Of a stretch of 55,942 bases of DNA, positions 51,679 through 55,942 are shown one piece after another. Source of the DNA: UBA3064 sp023258775 (GTDB lineage: Bacteria; Pseudomonadota; Gammaproteobacteria; Burkholderiales; Burkholderiaceae_E); contig JBIKXS010000021.1 in assembly GCA_044355655.1 (NCBI GenBank), forward strand, positions 1 through 55,942. The letters run 5' to 3'. Position numbers and translations under genes: made by a program. Position 1 is the stretch's first letter; every line of letters begins with the position of its first letter. The notes under the pieces are model-generated. The model did no database searches and had not been told where the DNA came from. It saw nothing but the letters and a program-made list of their open reading frames with translations.

Positions 51679-53451
51679 TTAACCATTCATACCACGAGTG
51701 CGAAGGTAGCTTGAAGGTAACTCAGCAACCGCGCCTTCCTGAATACCTCGGATAAGGGCTTCGCTGTGACGCCTGAAGCGCTGGGCGTCTTCGTACAACG
51801 TCTCAGTACGTTCCTTGAGCGTGTCCACAACGGCAGCCAGGCGGCGTACTTCATCAAGCGAGACAGACATACGCCGTTCATGAGTTGCGAGATTAAGGGG
51901 CTTACTTAGCAGCTTCATTTCCGAGGCGACCGCATCGAGTGCCTGGTTAAACTGTTCGAGATCTTCGAGCACAGGCTCGCTATTTTCGCCAGCACTTATC
52001 TGTAATGAAAGATTCATAGCCAGCGTTTGAAGCGATTCAAGTCGGTGGCGAATTTGGCTGAAGTCCACCGAAGATGCTCGTTGATCTGATTCAAGGCTCA
52101 ACTGAACGCTTTGGACAACCAAGTCAACCCTACCTGCGAGCGTCTCAGCACTTGCCATTAAGGATTTGACATGTTGCTCAAGCTGCTCAGACTGCCGATC
52201 AAGCAAGGCGACCCGGCGTTCGGCCATGGAGCCTGCGGCAATCCAATAACCTGATGTCACCGTGTCGAGACCCTCTTGATGATCATCCATCGCAGCTTCT
52301 GCGAGTTCGCGAACGCTAACCTTTTCGCCCGGGCTGGATCTTGTGTCCGACATCGTGAGTGCATTTGCCTCATGCATGGCCTTGTTGGCCTCCGATGCAA
52401 TTCGGGCTGACAAGATCGCTTCTGCTGAAGCATCTGCATTGCGCCGGTCTTCGTGCTGGTCTTCGCCAAGCACTTCGGTTGACCCCATGAACTCGACGGG
52501 TACGACATCCGGCTCAGCAGCGGTCGCGCTGTAGCGTTTGACCTGGAGCATGGCAATGAGCAGCGCGACGAGACCAAAACCAACGCCACCCCAGGTGAGA
52601 ATAGCGGCCACAACCAACAATCCTCCACCAGAACGCGATTGCAATAAAAGTCGCTCAGCGCTATCGATCTTTGCGGCAACCTGCTCAAGCCGCGAGGTTG
52701 CGCGGGCCCGCTGACTTTGTAAATCCTCAAGCATTCTCCCGTCGGCAAGCAAACGATCAACGAAGTCGCCGCGCTCCGCAGGCAAAAGCGCCAACACGTC
52801 ACGCCAAGATTGCGGCATCGTTTTGCGGCGCGACTCGTTGTTGGCAGTGGCCAAATTCTCGCCGAGCCCCATCGTGGCTTGCTGCAAGCTACTTATCGCG
52901 TTTGAGGCGCTTCGAGCATTTCGCAGTGCCGCTGACGCGACAACATACTCATCGATCAAGGCAGAGACCCTTCTAATCGAGGGAGCGTCAGCAGGCTCAT
53001 TGGGCTTCAGCGTGAGTTTAAGATTCTGCGCTCGCTCAAGCTGAGCAGCACTGGCCGCTAATCGTTCAAAGCCCTGCTGCATTGCTGCGATCGCAGCAAG
53101 CTCTTTGGTGGGCAGGATCAGTTCACCAATCCGACCGGCATCAATTTGCGCCTTGGACTTGACTTCAACTTCTTTGACTCGTTCAACTAAACCGGCAACA
53201 AAACCAGGGTCTAAAACCCGCGGCGATTCCAGGATCCGTCGCAATTGTTGGACCGAGGAGGCCAAATCACCTAACTCAACCCGATGTTGAAAGCCTTGTT
53301 CAAGCGTTGTCCGAAACTCGCGTTCGTAGCGTGCGCCCAAAGCAACGCAAATAACCATTGCCAGGCCTAGCACTAGGCTAAAGCCGTATCTAAGCAGCCA
53401 GGCATTACGAAGCAAACTTAGCCTTGGCATTTTTACAATCCATGAGGCCAT
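51679..53451 (-). CDS. MCP-like transmembrane receptor with degenerate signalling tip
   Basis: This 590-residue protein has receptor topology: TM1 about residues 18-40, a helical periplasmic domain (41-275), TM2 about 276-303 and a cytoplasmic helical part. The cytoplasmic region lacks a normal MCP tip, but residues 474-489 read LQTLAMNLSLQISAGE, which can be aligned with the MCP hairpin signature QTNLLALNAAIEAARAGE. A coiled-coil (about 490-575) follows. The start overlaps the CheW-like gene stop by 1 base. It probably senses a periplasmic signal; whether it still couples to a kinase is doubtful. Confidence 0.6.
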   Translation of the reverse strand: MASWIVKMPRLSLLRNAWLLRYGFSLVLGLAMVICVALGARYEREFRTTLEQGFQHRVELGDLASSVQQLRRILESPRVLDPGFVAGLVERVKEVEVKSKAQIDAGRIGELILPTKELAAIAAMQQGFERLAASAAQLERAQNLKLTLKPNEPADAPSIRRVSALIDEYVVASAALRNARSASNAISSLQQATMGLGENLATANNESRRKTMPQSWRDVLALLPAERGDFVDRLLADGRMLEDLQSQRARATSRLEQVAAKIDSAERLLLQSRSGGGLLVVAAILTWGGVGFGLVALLIAMLQVKRYSATAAEPDVVPVEFMGSTEVLGEDQHEDRRNADASAEAILSARIASEANKAMHEANALTMSDTRSSPGEKVSVRELAEAAMDDHQEGLDTVTSGYWIAAGSMAERRVALLDRQSEQLEQHVKSLMASAETLAGRVDLVVQSVQLSLESDQRASSVDFSQIRHRLESLQTLAMNLSLQISAGENSEPVLEDLEQFNQALDAVASEMKLLSKPLNLATHERRMSVSLDEVRRLAAVVDTLKERTETLYEDAQRFRRHSEALIRGIQEGAVAELPSSYLRTRGMNG

Positions 53452-53825
53452 TAACGAAACTCATCCAAGGCGTCTTCGCTTTTTCGCTGCAAACGCTTAG
53501 CCTGATCTAATCTGAATTCCGAAATCGGCCCTCTCACCTCGGTGGCCAACACACCAGAACGCGTGAGCCCCTCAGCTTCTTTGAGCACCAGCAGCCAATC
53601 ACCCCGGGTAGGTGCGCTTCCTAGATCTTCAAACAACTGTCCCGCCGGCAAAATCCAGACGAGCCAACCTTCGACGTGTACGAAGCCCTGTACCAGCCCC
53701 CGACCGGGCCAGCCGTGGACTTTCGGATTTGCCACAACCCGCTCAATCTGACTCAGTGGGATCGCGCAACGCGTTTGCCCAAAGCTCGCAAGCATAAAGC
53801 GCTCACGAGCATCAGGCGTTTGCAC
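53451..53825 (-). CDS. CheW-like coupling protein
   Basis: This 124-residue single-domain protein has the beginning of a CheW fold: FMLASFGQTRCAIPLSQIER (typically 'v.f.lg...yalpl..v.ev'), GRGLVQGFVHVEGWLVWILP (compare 'v.G.i.lRG.i.pVidL'), GDWLLVLKEAEGL, and a closing helix LDQAKRLQRKSEDALDEF. It is slightly short for CheW and lacks some usual residues. It overlaps the PDZ-protein gene by 14 bases and the MCP-like gene by 1 base, so it should be translated together with the receptor. It resembles PilI of Pil-Chp systems in size and position. Confidence 0.62.
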   Translation of the reverse strand: MQTPDARERFMLASFGQTRCAIPLSQIERVVANPKVHGWPGRGLVQGFVHVEGWLVWILPAGQLFEDLGSAPTRGDWLLVLKEAEGLTRSGVLATEVRGPISEFRLDQAKRLQRKSEDALDEFR

Positions 53826-55824
53826 CGTCTCCAGTCCTTGATGCGTTCGGGTTTACTTCGGAGGCTGCTGGTGGGGTTGATGTTGAAGCGACCATCGGGT
53901 TTTCTGTCGGCGCAGCAACCATTGACGCCTCTGCTTCAGCAGCTACCACTGGGGTCTCTGATGAACCAGCTACCACCGAAGTCTCCGATGAAGCTACCAC
54001 CGACGTCTCCGACGAAGCTACCACCGGAGTCTCTGATTGAGCAGGCACTACCGTGGACTCTGAAGGAGCAGCCACCATCAGGGTATCGGTTGCTCCTGCA
54101 GCCGCCTCTGTTGCACCAACCCCTGGGCTCATTGCTGGCTCTAGCGACTGGCTTGCCATCGACTCGGCTGCGCTCGCATCCAGACCAGCGCTAGCAGACG
54201 CTGCTGCGGTGGAAGCCTGCGGAATATCCAAAGCTTCTTTCGTTGATTCAGCAGCCACTTGGACTTGTTGCTCAGATGCATCAGATTGCGCTTCCGCAAC
54301 CATTGCAGCAGGCTCAGCGCTCGCTGCCTGTACAAAGCTCGCCTGTTGCGGCGCTGATCGCTCTTCGCTCTCACCTTCAGCATGTTTGTCCTCATCGGCA
54401 TCGCTCGAAAGCGCAACACGCGCTGCAAGCTCAGCAAGCGACATACCAGCTGCTGCTGAAGCCGCACCAGCTCCCGCACTTACAGCGGCGCTTGGGCCTC
54501 GTTGACTTGCTGTGCTGACTTCGGCTGCTTTGGTATCCGAACTTCTCGTGTTTTCGCCAGTGCGCGGCCCAACCGAACCCTGCCTGGGCACCGGACGACT
54601 TGAAGCCGAGGCATCACTGCGGCTTGCTGAGCTTGACGCCGCGCCAGCGTGTGCGAGTTGATCAACTTGCGAACGCAAGCCTTGAAACTGGGCACGCAGC
54701 GCCGCAATGCCTTGATCGCTGAGGTGTTTATTGAGTTGAAGCGCAGCAGCAACTGCAGCGATGCCGGCAATCAATGCTGCAAGAAGCAAAGCGCCAATTT
54801 TCACAAAACCGGCTTGAAGGCTTGCCTGCATCGACTCGAGCACGGTACCGTGATGGGCAAGCGCTTTGCTGAACTTGCTGTGATGATCAGCAAGAATTTG
54901 CTCGGTTTTAAGCCACATCGGGTCGGCAGGTTTCAAGTTGGCCTGCTCAACACCACGTTTAACCAGATTGCCACCCAACAAAGCAAGACTTGTTGCATAA
55001 GCGAGCCGTTCATCGCCTGCCAAACCTTCCATGTAAACCCGTGAAAAATCGCTGCGCAGGTCACGACGATCGTTTTCACCAATAAAACGGTAGCCTTCAG
55101 GAATTTCAAAAAGCAGACCGGTGTTGGACGATGTGATGGTTTCCCCTTCAGGCGCCATGAGTTCGCCTCGCAAAACCTCATTACCCCGCTGCACTTCAAG
55201 CAAGACCGCGGACTTACCCGCCGCAGTGAGCTTTCGCAAGCTATCCCAAACAAAACCGGCTTGCTCGCCATCCACGCTCAAAATGAAGTCGCCTGGCCGA
55301 AAACCTGCTCTTGCAGCAACGCTACCTGGTGCAACGCCGGCAACATTAGCGCGCGTGCCGCGCAAGACAGCCTCAGAGCGGGTGTTTTCAAAGTTAGCAA
55401 GTTGCTCAAAGGCGTAATCGATGCGCGGGTCAGTGCCTTCAGGGAGTTTTACTTTGGCGTTGTTTGCAGCCTTAGCCTCTTTGGCTGGGTCAGCTTTGCC
55501 AGACCCAGCTTTGCCGCCCGCTGAGGGGACGAGTTCGGAGAGGTCAACCATAGGCGGCGCTGCCGTCAGGATCGCCTTATTGAGGCCATTTTGCGAAAAC
55601 ACGGTGTAAAGCGCAAAAAGCACAAGCACGAGCGCAAGCCCACCCAGACCTTTCATCGTGAGGTCGAGGCGCTGTTGGACCTCCTGCTCATGGCTCTTGA
55701 CCGGTGCAGCCTTCCCCTTTGCACCGCCTGAACCAGCAGAGGCGCCCGCCTTCGGCTTGATGAATTTCGACAGTCCTGGGACCTTACCCAGAGTTCCTTG
55801 TAAATCAATCGCTGGCAGTTTCAA
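53812..55824 (-). CDS. Two-TM membrane protein with periplasmic PDZ domain and long Ala/Ser-rich tail
   Basis: This 670-residue protein starts at a TTG (55824; no good ATG nearby). Order: a short Lys/Gly-rich cytoplasmic N terminus; TM1 (about 58-79); a periplasmic domain containing a PDZ fold (about 155-222, NVAGVAPGSVAARAGFRPGD, FILSVDGEQAG); TM2 (about 341-363); and a low-complexity cytoplasmic tail (about 390-670) of Ala, Ser, Glu and Val with short VVASSET repeats. PDZ domains bind C-terminal or exposed peptides. The operon with CheW-like and MCP-like genes suggests a sensory or scaffold role. I know no family with this exact layout. Confidence 0.65.
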   Translation of the reverse strand: MKLPAIDLQGTLGKVPGLSKFIKPKAGASAGSGGAKGKAAPVKSHEQEVQQRLDLTMKGLGGLALVLVLFALYTVFSQNGLNKAILTAAPPMVDLSELVPSAGGKAGSGKADPAKEAKAANNAKVKLPEGTDPRIDYAFEQLANFENTRSEAVLRGTRANVAGVAPGSVAARAGFRPGDFILSVDGEQAGFVWDSLRKLTAAGKSAVLLEVQRGNEVLRGELMAPEGETITSSNTGLLFEIPEGYRFIGENDRRDLRSDFSRVYMEGLAGDERLAYATSLALLGGNLVKRGVEQANLKPADPMWLKTEQILADHHSKFSKALAHHGTVLESMQASLQAGFVKIGALLLAALIAGIAAVAAALQLNKHLSDQGIAALRAQFQGLRSQVDQLAHAGAASSSASRSDASASSRPVPRQGSVGPRTGENTRSSDTKAAEVSTASQRGPSAAVSAGAGAASAAAGMSLAELAARVALSSDADEDKHAEGESEERSAPQQASFVQAASAEPAAMVAEAQSDASEQQVQVAAESTKEALDIPQASTAAASASAGLDASAAESMASQSLEPAMSPGVGATEAAAGATDTLMVAAPSESTVVPAQSETPVVASSETSVVASSETSVVAGSSETPVVAAEAEASMVAAPTENPMVASTSTPPAASEVNPNASRTGDGANA
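53940..54037 (-). repeat. Short tandem repeats of 24-27 bases in the tail of the PDZ protein
   Basis: The motif gtctccgatgaagctaccac and near copies occur in tandem (a 27-base unit then 24-base units), encoding SETPVVAG-, SETSVVAS- and SETSVVAS-type octapeptides. Such repeats vary in number easily and code for disordered linker sequence. Confidence 0.75.
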
Positions 55825-55942
55825 CTTTCTTCCCCACTTGCAGAATGCGGAAGCTGCGCTTCATGGCATCCACATCCCTCGATGCCGCTTCCATTAATGT
55901 TCTTTGCAACCGATGATCCATTCGCAAACGCAGCGCGATGAA
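55805..55942 (-). CDS. C-terminal end of an unknown gene (partial at window edge)
   Basis: The minus-strand frame is open from the window edge (FIALRLRMDHRLQRTLMEAA, then SRDVDAMKRSFRILQVGKKV and ETASD) to a TGA at 55805-55807. It overlaps the TTG start of the PDZ protein by 20 bases, so the two are probably translated together. The product is unknown; it may be the start of this sensory operon or simply its upstream neighbour. Confidence 0.5.
   Translation of the reverse strand, partial: FIALRLRMDHRLQRTLMEAASRDVDAMKRSFRILQVGKKVETASD

Overview
The window reads as chromosomal DNA of a flagellated Gram-negative bacterium, most likely a betaproteobacterium (probably Burkholderiales). This is inferred from the flhA-flhF-flhG-fliA and flgA-flgM-flgN arrangement, the IS5-type transposase and the protein style; no rRNA or other taxonomic marker is present. 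No tRNA, rRNA or CRISPR array was seen.

Region 1 (1-4.0 kb, minus strand) starts in a truncated IS5-family transposase. It continues with a small unknown ORF, two SAM-dependent methyltransferases, a probable glycosyltransferase-like protein and a DUF5672-type glycosyltransferase.

Region 2 (4.1-29.2 kb) is built around one 3942-residue protein encoded on the minus strand. From N to C terminus it carries Ig-like domains, a block of degenerate RTX-like calcium-binding repeats, more Ig-like domains (two with C-type-lectin-like inserts), about 85 copies of a 16-residue QW/TDDL repeat, and an EF-hand-like calcium-binding end. Nearby lie a Gfo/Idh/MocA oxidoreductase, two TPR-O-GlcNAc-transferase-like (GT41) proteins, a winged-helix regulator with a small unknown partner, and a tightly packed type I secretion operon (two PrtD-like ABC proteins, HlyD-like adaptor, TolC-like outer membrane protein). 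The simplest reading is a secreted, calcium-dependent and possibly glycosylated giant adhesin with its own exporter.

Region 3 (29.3-42.8 kb) is a flagellin glycosylation and filament region: a Maf-type (DUF115) flagellin glycosyltransferase, a seven-gene, mostly overlapping legionaminic-acid cassette (legB, legC, legH, legI, legG, ptmE, legF), fliS, fliD, two divergent flagellin genes and flaG. The sugar cassette is visibly AT-richer than the flagellar genes and may be an acquired island.

Region 4 (43-50.2 kb) holds flagellar assembly and regulation: flhA, flhF, a flhG homologue without a Walker A motif, and fliA on the plus strand; flgA, flgM and flgN on the minus strand.

Region 5 (50.2-55.9 kb, minus strand) lies directly upstream of flgA. 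It encodes four closely packed proteins that resemble a degenerate chemosensory module: a two-TM protein with a PDZ domain and long disordered tail, a CheW-like protein, an MCP-like receptor with an eroded signalling tip, and a protein whose C terminus resembles the end of CheA but which shows no phosphotransfer histidine motif. The best candidates for undescribed biology are the giant QW/TDDL-repeat adhesin with its GT41 enzymes and tandem-ABC secretion system, and this apparently kinase-less chemosensory-like cassette next to flgAMN.
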